DNA of 41,483 nucleotides, from positions 1 to 41,483 of the forward strand of contig CAMZCW010000005.1 of assembly GCA_947305045.1 (NCBI GenBank), written 5' to 3'. Position 1 is the first letter of the stretch. Every line of letters begins with the position of its first letter. The position numbers and the translations under genes were made by a program. The notes under the pieces were generated by a model. The model saw nothing but the letters and a program-made list of their open reading frames with translations. It did no database searches and was not told the origin of the DNA. Below are positions 33,294 to 41,483 of this stretch, one piece after another. The stretch is from an uncultured Bacteroidales bacterium. Lineage in GTDB: Bacteria; Bacteroidota; Bacteroidia; Bacteroidales; UBA932.

Positions 33294-36005
33294 ATGAGTA
33301 TTTTCCTTATATCTGTCTTGTTGGCGGGGACTCTTTCCTTCCGGGCTCTGCCCCTGGAGGATACCGGCCTCAACGTGGCGACAATCTGCCAGGACGCATC
33401 CGGAAATATGTGGTACGGAGGGATTGACGGACTCACCCAGTATGACGGGAAACGCTATTTCCACTTCAAGGACAGCGCCCTTCCGGAAGCGAGCGATCCC
33501 GACAGCCATATTTACAGGTTGCTCTGCAATTCGAACGGCTCTGTCTGGGCGGCTCACATCAACGGCCTGTCCGTCTTTGACACCGGCAGCCAGTCCTTTT
33601 CCAGTTTCCCCAGCCCGGGCGGGTCCCTCACCGGCCTGGTGCAGATGACGGGGCAAACATACCTGCTCATCGCCGGACGTCAGCTGTGGCTGTTCGACTA
33701 TGTCAAGAAGGGATTCTCCCGGGAGGGGATCCCCGAAGAATTGCTTGCCAAAGAAGTCTCCGCCCTGTATGACGAAAACGGGACCATCTATATCGGCACG
33801 GCCGACGGCACCGTTTATTCCGCCATCCAGCAGCTGCGCCGGCTCCAGGTCGTCGCCCGCATCGGCTGCCGGGTCAACTGCATCCTCCGCGACGGAGACC
33901 GTCTGTGGGCGGGGACCGAGGGAGACGGCCTGTGGGAGATATCCGGCACACCGCGCAAAGTGGGGACAAGAAGTACCGACTACGTAAAATGCCTGTGCCT
34001 GGACAGGAACGGCCTTCTGTGGGTGGGGACGAAAAACGGGCTCAAAATCCTGGAAGACGGCAAATTCCGGGTCTTCCACTACGAGTATTACAAGCCCGAC
34101 AGCATCTCGCACGACAGTATCTGTGACATCTTTATGGACAGGCAGGGTACGATGTGGCTGGGCACCTATTATGGAGGCGTGTGCTATTATACGCCCAACT
34201 CTTCCCAGTTCCAGAGCATCGCTTCCAAACCCGGGACGAACGAGCTATCGGGGAACGTGATCAGCGACATCGTCGAAGACGCCGACGGGTCCCTGTGGAT
34301 AGGCACCAACTCGGGCGGGCTCAATCACCTGCTCCCGGACGGAAGATTCGAGCACATCGACAGCGAAGGCGACAATCCCGTGGACGTGAAATGCATCTAC
34401 AAAAGCCCGTGCACGGGGAAACTATATGTAGGGGCCGACCGCTCCGAGATCCTGCTGCTGGACAGCCGCCGCAAAAGCCTGAAGCCTCTGGGAGCGGGCG
34501 GGCCGCACAGCGGATACGGATGCTACGCCATCGTGGACAACCTACGCGGTGGGTTTTACGCGGGCGGCAGCGACGGTCTGTGGGAATACAACGAGAAAGA
34601 CGGCCATTTCTCCAAGATATTCATTACGGAGGACGTCTCCAATGTCAAATCGATGAAGCTGGATTCCCGGGAAACCCTGTGGATTGGGAAAAAATACGGA
34701 GTTACGGCCCTGGAGACAAAGACGGGGAAGGTGCTTGCCTTGCCGGATCTCCTGTCCTCCATCCAATATGTCGACTCCTTCCTGGAAGACACTTCCGGCA
34801 GAATCTGGATGAGTTCCAACAGCGGAGTCTATGTCTATGATTCCGTAGCCGGTACCCTCGCGCAGTTCTCGGAGAAGGACGGGCTTCCGGATCACGTGAT
34901 TCACGGCATCGAAGAGGATTCCGCCGGAATTCTTTGGATCAGCACCGACGACGGCCTCTGCCGCCTGGACCCGTCCGACGGCAGCACCTGGACTTTCACC
35001 ACCGCCGACGGCCTGCTGGACAACCGTTTCACGCCCTATGCGCACTGCCGGAAACGGGACGGAAGAATCTATTTCGGTAGCCTGCACGGGATTGTTTCCT
35101 TCGACCCGCTTGCCGTCACGATGCACAGCGAGATGGTCCCTCCCGTGATTTCCAGTATCGAAATCAACGGCGTCCGGAGAAGTATCACCAAAGAAAGGAT
35201 TGTCCTGAAACCGAACGAACGGGACATCGCTTTCCTGTTTTCCTGCCCCGACTACATCTCCGGAGACAACGGCCGGTTCTACCATATGCTGGAAGGGGCC
35301 GACGCCGACTGGATTCCCTCCGGAAAAGACCGCAGGGCGGTTTATCACTCCCTCCGCCCCGGAGAGTACACCTTCCGGCTCCGATACAGCAACAGCGCAG
35401 GCGTGAGCAGCGACGGAGAGGCGATGCTGTCCGTCCGCCTCCGGGCTCCCTGGTATATGACCTACGCCGCCAGGACGGGTGCAGTCCTGCTGCTGGTTTG
35501 CCTGATGATCGTCCTTTTTGTATGGCAGCTGAGCCGCAAAGACACGGAGTACAAAGCCAGGATGGCCAAGGCGCACAGCGACCTGCTGCGGGAACTGTCG
35601 CTGGAGTTCGTGAGTATCGGCGCCAACAGGGCCGGCGGCCAAGAAGCCGGCGTGACCCGGAACTTCAACGATTCGGACGAAGACTTTATGCGCCAGGCGA
35701 TGAAGGTGGCTAAGAAGAATATCGACAATCCGGAGTTCTCCATCGACGATTTCGCCACGGCCATGCTGATGAGCCGTTCCAACCTGAATCTCCGGATCAA
35801 AGCTTTGTTCGGCGTCTCTCCCCTGGATTTCGTCAAGACGGTGCGCTTCAACGAGGCCTGCCGCCTGCTGAAGGAAGACAAATACAACGTGGCCGAGATT
35901 TCGTATCGGGTGGGCTTCTCCACGCCCTCCTATTTTACCGCCGCCTTCAAGCAGTTTATGGGCTGTACTCCCCGTGAGTGGGTTAAGAAAGACAGGAAGG
36001 GATAG
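33294..36005 (+). CDS. Membrane-bound one-component regulator: periplasmic propeller sensor, Y_Y_Y domain, one TM helix, AraC-type DNA-binding domain
   Basis: This 903-residue protein looks like a hybrid two-component system with the middle removed. A signal-like N-terminus leads to about 14 Reg_prop propeller repeats (GNMWYGGIDGLTQYD, LLWVGTKNGL, SLWIGTNSGGL, ILWISTDDGL). A Y_Y_Y domain (FYHMLEGADADWIPSG, GEYTFRLRYSNSAGV) and one membrane helix (about 722-744, AVLLLVCLMIVLFVW) follow. After only about 50 residues comes an AraC domain (about 795-903: FSIDDFATAMLMSRSNLNLRIKALFG, AEISYRVGFSTPSYF). HisKA, HATPase and receiver domains are absent. It would sense imported oligosaccharide and contact DNA from the membrane, controlling the divergent PUL operon. 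There is no frameshift; the joining frame is continuous. Confidence 0.88.
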   Translation: MSIFLISVLLAGTLSFRALPLEDTGLNVATICQDASGNMWYGGIDGLTQYDGKRYFHFKDSALPEASDPDSHIYRLLCNSNGSVWAAHINGLSVFDTGSQSFSSFPSPGGSLTGLVQMTGQTYLLIAGRQLWLFDYVKKGFSREGIPEELLAKEVSALYDENGTIYIGTADGTVYSAIQQLRRLQVVARIGCRVNCILRDGDRLWAGTEGDGLWEISGTPRKVGTRSTDYVKCLCLDRNGLLWVGTKNGLKILEDGKFRVFHYEYYKPDSISHDSICDIFMDRQGTMWLGTYYGGVCYYTPNSSQFQSIASKPGTNELSGNVISDIVEDADGSLWIGTNSGGLNHLLPDGRFEHIDSEGDNPVDVKCIYKSPCTGKLYVGADRSEILLLDSRRKSLKPLGAGGPHSGYGCYAIVDNLRGGFYAGGSDGLWEYNEKDGHFSKIFITEDVSNVKSMKLDSRETLWIGKKYGVTALETKTGKVLALPDLLSSIQYVDSFLEDTSGRIWMSSNSGVYVYDSVAGTLAQFSEKDGLPDHVIHGIEEDSAGILWISTDDGLCRLDPSDGSTWTFTTADGLLDNRFTPYAHCRKRDGRIYFGSLHGIVSFDPLAVTMHSEMVPPVISSIEINGVRRSITKERIVLKPNERDIAFLFSCPDYISGDNGRFYHMLEGADADWIPSGKDRRAVYHSLRPGEYTFRLRYSNSAGVSSDGEAMLSVRLRAPWYMTYAARTGAVLLLVCLMIVLFVWQLSRKDTEYKARMAKAHSDLLRELSLEFVSIGANRAGGQEAGVTRNFNDSDEDFMRQAMKVAKKNIDNPEFSIDDFATAMLMSRSNLNLRIKALFGVSPLDFVKTVRFNEACRLLKEDKYNVAEISYRVGFSTPSYFTAAFKQFMGCTPREWVKKDRKG

Positions 36006-36030
36006 CGATAGTTTTTCCGCGAAAAAGCAT

Positions 36031-36038
36031 TATATTTG
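36031..36038 (+). promoter_or_regulatory. Promoter -7 box of glyA
   Basis: TATATTTG is an exact TAnnTTTG match 27 bases before the ATG at 36066, in the short gap after the regulator gene. A T-rich stretch lies near the -33 position, without a clear TTG. Confidence 0.6.
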
Positions 36039-36065
36039 TAGAACGCAAAAAAATATTCGAGCAGA

Positions 36066-37409
36066 ATGAAAAGAGATTTACAAGTTTTTGACTTGATCAA
36101 GAAGGAGCAGGAGCGCCAGAGCGCTGGCTTGGAGCTCATCGCCTCTGAAAATTACGTGTCAGACCAGGTGCTGGAAGCCATGGGCTCCGTATGCACCAAC
36201 AAATACGCAGAGGGCTACCCCGGCAAACGCTATTATGGCGGCTGTGAGGTAGTGGACCAGATTGAACAGCTGGCCATCGACCGTCTGTGCGCCCTGTATG
36301 ATGCGGAATATGCCAATGTGCAGCCGCACTCCGGAGCCCAGGCCAACATGGCCGTCACCATGGCCATCCTCAAACCCGGAGACACCTTCATGGGACTGGA
36401 CCTGTCCATGGGCGGTCACCTCACCCACGGCTCCCCCGTCAATGCTTCCGGTATCCTCTACCACCCCGTAGCTTATGGGCTGAATCCGGAAACCGGCCGT
36501 GTGGACTATGACGAGATGGAGCGCAAAGCCCTCGAGTGCAAACCCAAGCTCATCATTGGCGGGGCATCGGCCTATTCCCGTGAATGGGATTACGAGCGCA
36601 TGCGCGCCATCGCAGACAAAGTGGGCGCCATCCTGTGGATCGATATGGCCCACACCGCCGGCCTCATTGCCGCGGGCCTGCTGAAGAACCCGGTAAAATA
36701 CGCGCATATAGTCACGTCCACCACCCACAAGACCCTCCGCGGGCCGCGTGGCGGCATTATCCTCATGGGCAAGGACTTTGACAACCCCTGGGGCCTCACC
36801 ACGCCCAAGGGGGAGATCAAGAAGATGAGCGCCATCCTGAATTCCGCCGTTTTCCCGGGCATCCAGGGCGGGCCGCTGGAGCATGTAATTGCAGCCAAGG
36901 CCGTGGCCTTCTGGGAGGCCGCCCAGCCGGAATACAAGCAGTACCAGAAGCAGGTGGTGGCCAACGCCGCCGCCATGTGCCAGGCTTTCATCGACAAAGG
37001 CTATAAAATTATCTCCGGCGGAACGGACAACCACCTCATGCTCATCGACTTACGCCCCAACTTCCCGGACCTGACAGGCCGCGTCGCAGAGAAAGAACTG
37101 GTCCGGGCCGATATTACCGTGAACAAGAACATGGTGCCCTTCGACAGCCGCAGCGCCTTTGCCACCTCCGGCCTTCGCATTGGCACGCCGGCCGTCACTT
37201 CCCGCGGCTTCGAGGAAAAGGATATGCAGCAGATTGTGGAACTGATAGACCGCGTGCTGGAGTCGGCCAACAAACATTTTGCCGCCCTTACCGCCAAGGA
37301 GCCCACGGAGGCCCAGACGGCGGAACGCATTGCCCACAAACTGGTCCTGGACGAGGTAAAACGCCAGGTTCACTCCATGACCGCAGAAAGGCCCCTCAAC
37401 TGCTACTAA
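36066..37409 (+). CDS. glyA: Serine hydroxymethyltransferase
   Basis: This 447-residue cytoplasmic PLP enzyme interconverts serine and glycine with tetrahydrofolate, the main source of one-carbon units. Family features include [53 protein letters not shown] and the PLP-lysine motif [15 protein letters not shown] (Lys222). The end [16 protein letters not shown] is also typical. The length is slightly longer than the usual 415-425 residues because of a C-terminal extension. It has its own promoter and is followed after two bases by a secreted nuclease gene, an unexpected partner. Confidence 0.97.
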   Translation: MKRDLQVFDLIKKEQERQSAGLELIASENYVSDQVLEAMGSVCTNKYAEGYPGKRYYGGCEVVDQIEQLAIDRLCALYDAEYANVQPHSGAQANMAVTMAILKPGDTFMGLDLSMGGHLTHGSPVNASGILYHPVAYGLNPETGRVDYDEMERKALECKPKLIIGGASAYSREWDYERMRAIADKVGAILWIDMAHTAGLIAAGLLKNPVKYAHIVTSTTHKTLRGPRGGIILMGKDFDNPWGLTTPKGEIKKMSAILNSAVFPGIQGGPLEHVIAAKAVAFWEAAQPEYKQYQKQVVANAAAMCQAFIDKGYKIISGGTDNHLMLIDLRPNFPDLTGRVAEKELVRADITVNKNMVPFDSRSAFATSGLRIGTPAVTSRGFEEKDMQQIVELIDRVLESANKHFAALTAKEPTEAQTAERIAHKLVLDEVKRQVHSMTAERPLNCY

Positions 37410-37411
37410 TC

Positions 37412-38980
37412 ATGAAAAAGCGCATCCTTCTTCTTGGTTGCGTGCTGGCTTTTGTGGCGTGCACGCCCGCTGCGCAGCCGGTAAAGCCGCTCATTCCCTC
37501 CGGCACCACGCCCACGCAACCGACCCAACCAACCCAGCCGGATAAACCCTCCGGCCCCACCACCTATACTTTTTCGGCCCAGCCCCAAAACCTTGCCTTT
37601 CCCGGGGAAGGTGGCACCAAGGAATTGGTACTCACTACTGAGGCCCCTTGGAAGGTATTCACGCAGGATGACTGGGTACAGTTCAGTCCGGTATCCGGCA
37701 AGGGAAAAACGACCCTCAGCGTCATCGTTCCTGCCAATCCGGATCCCAACTACGACCGCCGCGCTACGCTTTATTTCACGGTGGACGGGGAAGGCTCCGG
37801 CTCGCTGGAGGTTGGTATCACCCAGGAAAAAGGACCTGCGCCCAATGTAAACACAAAGGTGTATGCCGCAGACGCTTCCTCCATCACTTCCACCACGGCC
37901 AATATCACCTGCAACTACACCAACGCTCCGGCCGGCGGCGTGTATGACCGAGGCGTGTATTATGGAACCTCATCCACTACGCTCAACCAGCAAAATGCAC
38001 TTAACAGTGCTTCCGCTACCGCAGCATACTTTACCGTCAAGCTCAGCTCGCTGGAAACCGGTACCACCTACTATTACAAGGCATACGTAACTGTGTGGGA
38101 CGACATTTCCAAGCGATATGTCGATGTATTCAGCGATGTACACAGCTTTACCACCCAGGGAGGAGGTGCCAGTGCCGGCCTTCAATATCTGGGCGGATAC
38201 GAGATTCCTGCTGTAAGCCTGAAGAGTACCACCCAGTGCACCAATTCCGGCACGGAGACGTATGGCAGCACCAGATGGTACCAATACGACACCAACAACA
38301 GCGACCAGAAGATTGTCACACACACCTATTCCTATAACGGGAAGCAGTACCGCAACTGGACGGCGCTCGTGGACCGTACCAAGCAGGCTCCACTCTGGAA
38401 TGCGTTCGTCATGCAGCAAGACGCCTATCCGGACAATGGCGTAGGCCGTGTGGGCAGCTGGCACGAGGATCCGGGACTTCCGTCTTCCTGGCAGCAGTGT
38501 TCTTCCACCAGCGGATTCAGCCGCGGACACTTTGTCGCCTCCAACTACCGCCAGGCCACCAGCGATGCCAACAAGCAAACGTTCTACTACACCAACCAGG
38601 CCCTGCAGTACCAGACCTCGTTCAACGACGGCGTATGGAACTCCCTGGAACTGGCTGTTAAATCCAATGCACCTACCGGTAGGGACACCTTATATGTAGT
38701 AGTAGGCATCCTGTATGAGAGCAGCAAAACCTTAGGTGGAGTCCCCTGCCCCAGCCACTTCTACAAGTGCCTGATGAAGTGCAGCTTTAACAGCTCCGGC
38801 GCCATGACCGCCGCCAAAGGCTGCGCCTATATCTTCACCAATGAGGCTCATAGCGGATCATACTCCCAAGGGCTCACCAGCATTGACGCCATCGAACAGC
38901 GTTCCGGATGGGACTTCTTTGCCAACGTGCCCAAAAACCTGCAGGATACGGCAGAGAGTTCCTCCACCGCGCTTTGGTAA
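37412..38980 (+). CDS. Secreted lipoprotein DNA/RNA non-specific endonuclease with BACON and Fn3-like domains
   Basis: This 522-residue lipoprotein has lipobox FVAC (Cys17), then a Pro/Thr-rich linker (TQPTQPTQP). A BACON-type domain follows (about 55-140: LVLTTEAPWKVFTQDDWVQF, VGITQEKGP), then an Fn3-like domain (about 145-250: SSLETGTTYYYKAYVTV). The last part is a beta-beta-alpha metal nuclease of the DNA/RNA non-specific endonuclease family: FSRGHFVASNYRQA (His373), FYYTNQALQYQTSFN with the metal-site asparagine, and VWNSLELAV. The usual DRGH reads SRGH here. It would degrade extracellular nucleic acid, perhaps for nutrient gain. It starts two bases after glyA, so it shares that mRNA. The domain call is firm and the role inferred. 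Confidence 0.85.
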   Translation: MKKRILLLGCVLAFVACTPAAQPVKPLIPSGTTPTQPTQPTQPDKPSGPTTYTFSAQPQNLAFPGEGGTKELVLTTEAPWKVFTQDDWVQFSPVSGKGKTTLSVIVPANPDPNYDRRATLYFTVDGEGSGSLEVGITQEKGPAPNVNTKVYAADASSITSTTANITCNYTNAPAGGVYDRGVYYGTSSTTLNQQNALNSASATAAYFTVKLSSLETGTTYYYKAYVTVWDDISKRYVDVFSDVHSFTTQGGGASAGLQYLGGYEIPAVSLKSTTQCTNSGTETYGSTRWYQYDTNNSDQKIVTHTYSYNGKQYRNWTALVDRTKQAPLWNAFVMQQDAYPDNGVGRVGSWHEDPGLPSSWQQCSSTSGFSRGHFVASNYRQATSDANKQTFYYTNQALQYQTSFNDGVWNSLELAVKSNAPTGRDTLYVVVGILYESSKTLGGVPCPSHFYKCLMKCSFNSSGAMTAAKGCAYIFTNEAHSGSYSQGLTSIDAIEQRSGWDFFANVPKNLQDTAESSSTALW

Positions 38981-39002
38981 TGTCTGTTTTTTGCTATCTT
39001 TG
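38973..39002 (+). promoter_or_regulatory. Promoter of the DUF1295 gene
   Basis: TTTG (38973-38976), an 18-base spacer and TATCTTTG (38995-39002, exact match) form a full Bacteroidales-type promoter. The upstream element lies in the last codons of the nuclease gene. The ATG is at 39036. Confidence 0.7.
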
Positions 39003-39035
39003 CAGCCTAATGTACTTTAACTGAACCTGTTTGAT

Positions 39036-39983
39036 ATGAAAATGAACATTCCCCTGATGGCTACGCTGCTGGGCTTGTCCCTGATTGTGTGCCCGCTCAT
39101 GTACATCTACGTGGGTCCCGCGCTGGATGCAGCGCAGCTTGCCACCCTCAAAACACTGGGCATCATCTGCGCCTGCAGCGCCCTCTATTGCTTTGTGGTA
39201 GGTGAGCTCACCGGCAACAATTCCCAGATGGACAAACTTTGGAGCCTCCTTCCCATTGCCTATACCTGGATTATCGCCATCAACGGCGGCATGCAGCTCC
39301 GCCTGGTGGTAATCGCCATCCTGGCCACCCTGTGGGGCTGCCGCCTCACCATGAATTTTGCCCGGAAAGGAGCCTATAAGCTCAAATTCTGGGAGGGCGA
39401 AGAAGACTACCGCTGGAGCGTGGTGCGAAACGGCGCCCCCTTCAAGGGCAACCGCCTGGCATGGGGCCTGTTCGACCTGTTCTTTATTTCCATCTACCAG
39501 AATGCGCTGGTCCTGATGACCACGTTCCCGGCGCTGGTGAGCATGAACTCCACCGTCCCCTTTGGCTGGGTGGATGTACTGGCCGCCGCCCTCATGTTCT
39601 ATTTCATTGCCCACGAGACCATTGCCGACGAGCAGCAGTGGGCCTTCCAGACCACCAAGTGGAAGATGATTAACGCGGGCCAAAAACTGGAGGAACTGCC
39701 GGCTCCGTACAACAAAGGATTCAACACAAACGGTCTGTGGAGCCACAGCCGTCACCCCAACTACCTGGGTGAACAGGGTACCTGGTGCGCCCTGTACATC
39801 TTCTCCATCGGTGCCGGTGCGGGCATTTTCAACTGGAGCATCATTGGTTCACTGCTCCTGATTGTGCTCTTCCTGGGCAGTTCCGCCCTGGCAGAGGAAA
39901 TCAGCTCCGGCAAATATCCGGAATACGCCAAATACTGCCAGGCCGTTCCCCGGTTCTTCCCCGGAAAGAAATACAACGGATAA
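39036..39983 (+). CDS. DUF1295 family membrane protein (steroid 5-alpha-reductase-like fold)
   Basis: This 315-residue integral membrane protein has about seven hydrophobic helices. The C-terminal part carries the family signature GLWSHSRHPNYLGEQG and ends with the charged AEEISSGKYPEYAKYCQAVP region, as in DUF1295 proteins. These resemble isoprenylcysteine methyltransferases and steroid 5-alpha-reductases, but the bacterial substrate is unknown. The length is near the family norm. It has its own promoter and ends at a bidirectional terminator. Confidence 0.85.
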   Translation: MKMNIPLMATLLGLSLIVCPLMYIYVGPALDAAQLATLKTLGIICACSALYCFVVGELTGNNSQMDKLWSLLPIAYTWIIAINGGMQLRLVVIAILATLWGCRLTMNFARKGAYKLKFWEGEEDYRWSVVRNGAPFKGNRLAWGLFDLFFISIYQNALVLMTTFPALVSMNSTVPFGWVDVLAAALMFYFIAHETIADEQQWAFQTTKWKMINAGQKLEELPAPYNKGFNTNGLWSHSRHPNYLGEQGTWCALYIFSIGAGAGIFNWSIIGSLLLIVLFLGSSALAEEISSGKYPEYAKYCQAVPRFFPGKKYNG

Positions 39984-39984
39984 G

Positions 39985-40013
39985 AAAAAAAGCGGGGACA
40001 CCCCGCTTTTTTT
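39985..40013. terminator. Bidirectional intrinsic terminator
   Basis: A run of A, then AGCGGGG, loop ACA, CCCCGCT and a run of T forms a symmetric hairpin that ends transcription from both sides. It serves the DUF1295 gene on the plus strand and the LolA-like gene on the minus strand, whose stop codon touches it. Confidence 0.85.
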
Positions 40014-40533
40014 ATTTTGCCTTGATTAAATATTCCGTGGAAATGCCGCCGAATTCTTCCAGTACCATTCTGGAAAGCTGGCCGTTTTTCTTGTAGTCCA
40101 GTTCCATGCCGGAATAGCCTTTGGGCTTGGCGTGGCGTACCTTGATGACCACGTGCTTGCCGCCGTCTTTGTTGTCCGACACGGTGCAGTCTGCATTGAG
40201 TTCCTCCGCAATGGTTTCATATTTTCCGGCAAGACCATAGATGATGGCATTGCTTTCCACCTTGATGGACTTGTTGTTCTCCCGGTTTACATCCAGTGCC
40301 ACACCGCGCATGTCCATACGCAGATACGGTCCGTCAATGATAAAATAGTCACCGTCCGGTTTGGTATAGAGCATGGCCAATTGGTCAGGGGCGGTGAAGG
40401 TGATGGTGCCCTCGCTCTTGATGACACGGCCGGAAATTTTCAATGTTTTAGCCTGGGTAAACGTGCCTTCCAGGTTCTGTGCTCCTGCGGCAATACCGAA
40501 AAGAAGCAGCGCAAATGTAAGGATTTTCTTCAT
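40012..40533 (-). CDS. LolA-like outer-membrane lipoprotein carrier protein
   Basis: This 173-residue periplasmic protein has a signal peptide (MKKILTFALLLFGIAAGAQ). The body fits the LolA/DUF4292-like single beta-sheet fold: GTITFTAPDQLAMLYTKP, DYFIIDGPYLRMDMRG, and the end LEEFGGISTEYLIK. LolA carries lipoproteins across the periplasm to the outer membrane, which matters in a genome this rich in lipoproteins. I chose ATG 40533 because it begins a proper signal peptide; the frame upstream to 40560 adds nine unlikely residues. The gene is divergent from clpC. Confidence 0.8.
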   Translation of the reverse strand: MKKILTFALLLFGIAAGAQNLEGTFTQAKTLKISGRVIKSEGTITFTAPDQLAMLYTKPDGDYFIIDGPYLRMDMRGVALDVNRENNKSIKVESNAIIYGLAGKYETIAEELNADCTVSDNKDGGKHVVIKVRHAKPKGYSGMELDYKKNGQLSRMVLEEFGGISTEYLIKAK

Positions 40534-40607
40534 AGCAGGAGTTTTTCGCTGCAAAAACAATGCCCGTGCGATTTTGACATTTTGTCAGTCTCCTCCAGCG
40601 GGCGCGA

Positions 40608-40637
40608 TTGTTGATAAGGGGAAATTGATTATTTTTG
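40608..40637 (+). promoter_or_regulatory. Promoter of the Clp ATPase gene
   Basis: TTG (40608-40610), a 19-base spacer and TATTTTTG (40630-40637, exact match) lie so close to the ATG at 40643 that the transcript is probably leaderless or nearly so. Confidence 0.7.
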
Positions 40638-40642
40638 TATTC

Positions 40643-41483
40643 ATGCAACTGAAAGTTACCGAAGACCTCAATCTGGTCATTAAATACGCGCGGGAGGAAG
40701 CCATGCGCACGGGCAGTTACGGCATCGGCCCGGATCATCTGTTCCTGGGCATCATTCGCCACGAGGACAATCCTGCGTTCAAGGCGCTGCAGGACCTGGG
40801 CATTGAGCCGGCAGACCTTAAAGCTTTTATCGACCAGCGCATTTTCACCAACGAGACCATCCCGTACGAGCAAATTGACAACATCAGTTTCTCGCGCCAG
40901 GCGCAGAACGTGCTCAGTATCACCGTCATGGAGGCCACCCGGCTCAAGAGCCCGGCGGCGGCGCCCCAGCATCTGCTGCTGGCCCTGTGCCGCACCACGG
41001 AAAGCTACGGGCAGGTGTACCTGCGCTCACATGGGATAGACTATGGCCGACTGCTGGCCTACATGGAGGATGAGGGCCTTCTGCACCCGCAGCAGCAGGA
41101 GCAGGACGAGGAGAGCCCCAAGCAGCCTTCACAGGGTCCGGATGAAGAAACGTCCGACGAGAAAAAACTGGACATTGAGGAGTTTGCCTATGACCTCACC
41201 CGCGCCGCCCGGGAGGGGAAACTGGATCCGGTAGTGGGCCGCGACACGGAAATTGCCCGCGTCATTGAGATTCTGGGCCGGCGTAAAAAGAACAACCCCA
41301 TGCTCATCGGCGAGCCCGGCGTGGGCAAAAGTGCCATCGTGGAAGGCATTGCCCAGCGCATCGCCACCGGCGACATCTCCGCCGCGCTGGCCAAAAAACG
41401 CATCCTGTCCCTGGATATCGCCTCCGTCGTGGCCGGTACCAAATACCGGGGCGATTTTGAAAAACGCCTCAAGACCATCATCA
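40643..41483 (+). CDS. clpC: ClpC-type AAA+ ATPase, N-terminal part (3' end outside window)
   Basis: The frame starts at ATG 40643 and stays open to the window end (280 residues). Residues 1-145 hold the two Clp N-terminal repeats (GSYGIGPDHLFLGIIR, KSPAAAPQHLLLALCR). A charged Gln/Glu-rich linker follows (HPQQQEQDEESPKQPSQ). The first AAA+ module begins with DPVVGRDTEIARVIEILGRR and the Walker A MLIGEPGVGKSAIVEG, then KYRGDFEKRLK. ClpC unfolds proteins for the ClpP protease in quality control. The missing remainder should include the second AAA+ ring. Confidence 0.92.
   Translation, partial: MQLKVTEDLNLVIKYAREEAMRTGSYGIGPDHLFLGIIRHEDNPAFKALQDLGIEPADLKAFIDQRIFTNETIPYEQIDNISFSRQAQNVLSITVMEATRLKSPAAAPQHLLLALCRTTESYGQVYLRSHGIDYGRLLAYMEDEGLLHPQQQEQDEESPKQPSQGPDEETSDEKKLDIEEFAYDLTRAAREGKLDPVVGRDTEIARVIEILGRRKKNNPMLIGEPGVGKSAIVEGIAQRIATGDISAALAKKRILSLDIASVVAGTKYRGDFEKRLKTII

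Noticed and set aside
40575..40587. TGACA-TTT-TGTCA inverted repeat between lolA-like gene and clpC as an operator
   Set aside because: It is short and single, with no match to a binding site that I can name; not enough to claim a regulator.

Overview
The window looks like chromosome from a Bacteroidales bacterium, probably an uncultured gut or rumen lineage with fairly high GC. The evidence is a SusC/SusD pair, many lipoproteins with Bacteroidetes-style lipoboxes, a hybrid-regulator-like sensor, fimbrillin-like domains, and repeated matches to the Bacteroidales promoter (TTTG, about 19 bases, TAnnTTTG). Only GNAT acetyltransferase gene pair at 12042-12667 carries a textbook Shine-Dalgarno, and it looks AT-richer than its neighbours. 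No tRNA, rRNA, CRISPR array or insertion sequence was seen, and no gap over 300 bases lacks a gene.

Layout. (1) 1-2232, plus strand: the end of a DUF1015 protein and a two-headed esterase. (2) 2234-2758: a TrmH/SpoU RNA methyltransferase with its own promoter. (3) 2802-11969, minus strand: a three-gene glycosidase operon (GH2-GH2 fusion, acetylesterase-DUF4861 fusion, GH78 rhamnosidase) with a promoter at 11975-12004 and a terminator at 2779-2803. (4) 12042-12667, plus strand: a small ORF coupled to a GNAT acetyltransferase, a candidate toxin-antitoxin pair. (5) 12676-33140, minus strand: one tightly packed 20 kb operon reading EEP lipoprotein, SGNH esterase, EEP lipoprotein, SusC, SusD, three GLUG-repeat surface lipoproteins (one fused to an EEP domain), two 42-residue ORFs, a lyase-GH88 fusion and GH39. 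(6) 33294-36005, plus strand: a divergent membrane-bound AraC regulator that lacks kinase and receiver domains. (7) 36066-41483: housekeeping and other genes (glyA, a secreted nuclease, DUF1295, LolA, the start of clpC).

Regions 3, 5 and 6 together form a polysaccharide utilisation locus (PUL). Surface GLUG lipoproteins and SusCD would bind and import glycan. The heparinase-like lyase would cut next to a uronic acid, and the GH88 module on the same chain would remove the resulting unsaturated uronic acid. GH78, the GH2 modules and GH39 would trim rhamnose, mannose- or galactose-type and xylose/arabinose/uronic residues. The esterases would deacetylate. Three EEP phosphoesterase-type domains hint at a phosphodiester in the substrate or at accompanying nucleic acid. 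The likely substrate is a rhamnose- and uronate-containing, acetylated heteroglycan; no sulfatase is present. This substrate call is inference.

The least expected items are the paired 42-residue ORFs with TAATG coupling, the kinase-less sensor-regulator, the lyase-GH88 and GH2-GH2 fusions, the GLUG-EEP fusion, a run of ten C in the regulator/PUL intergenic region, and the GNAT pair.
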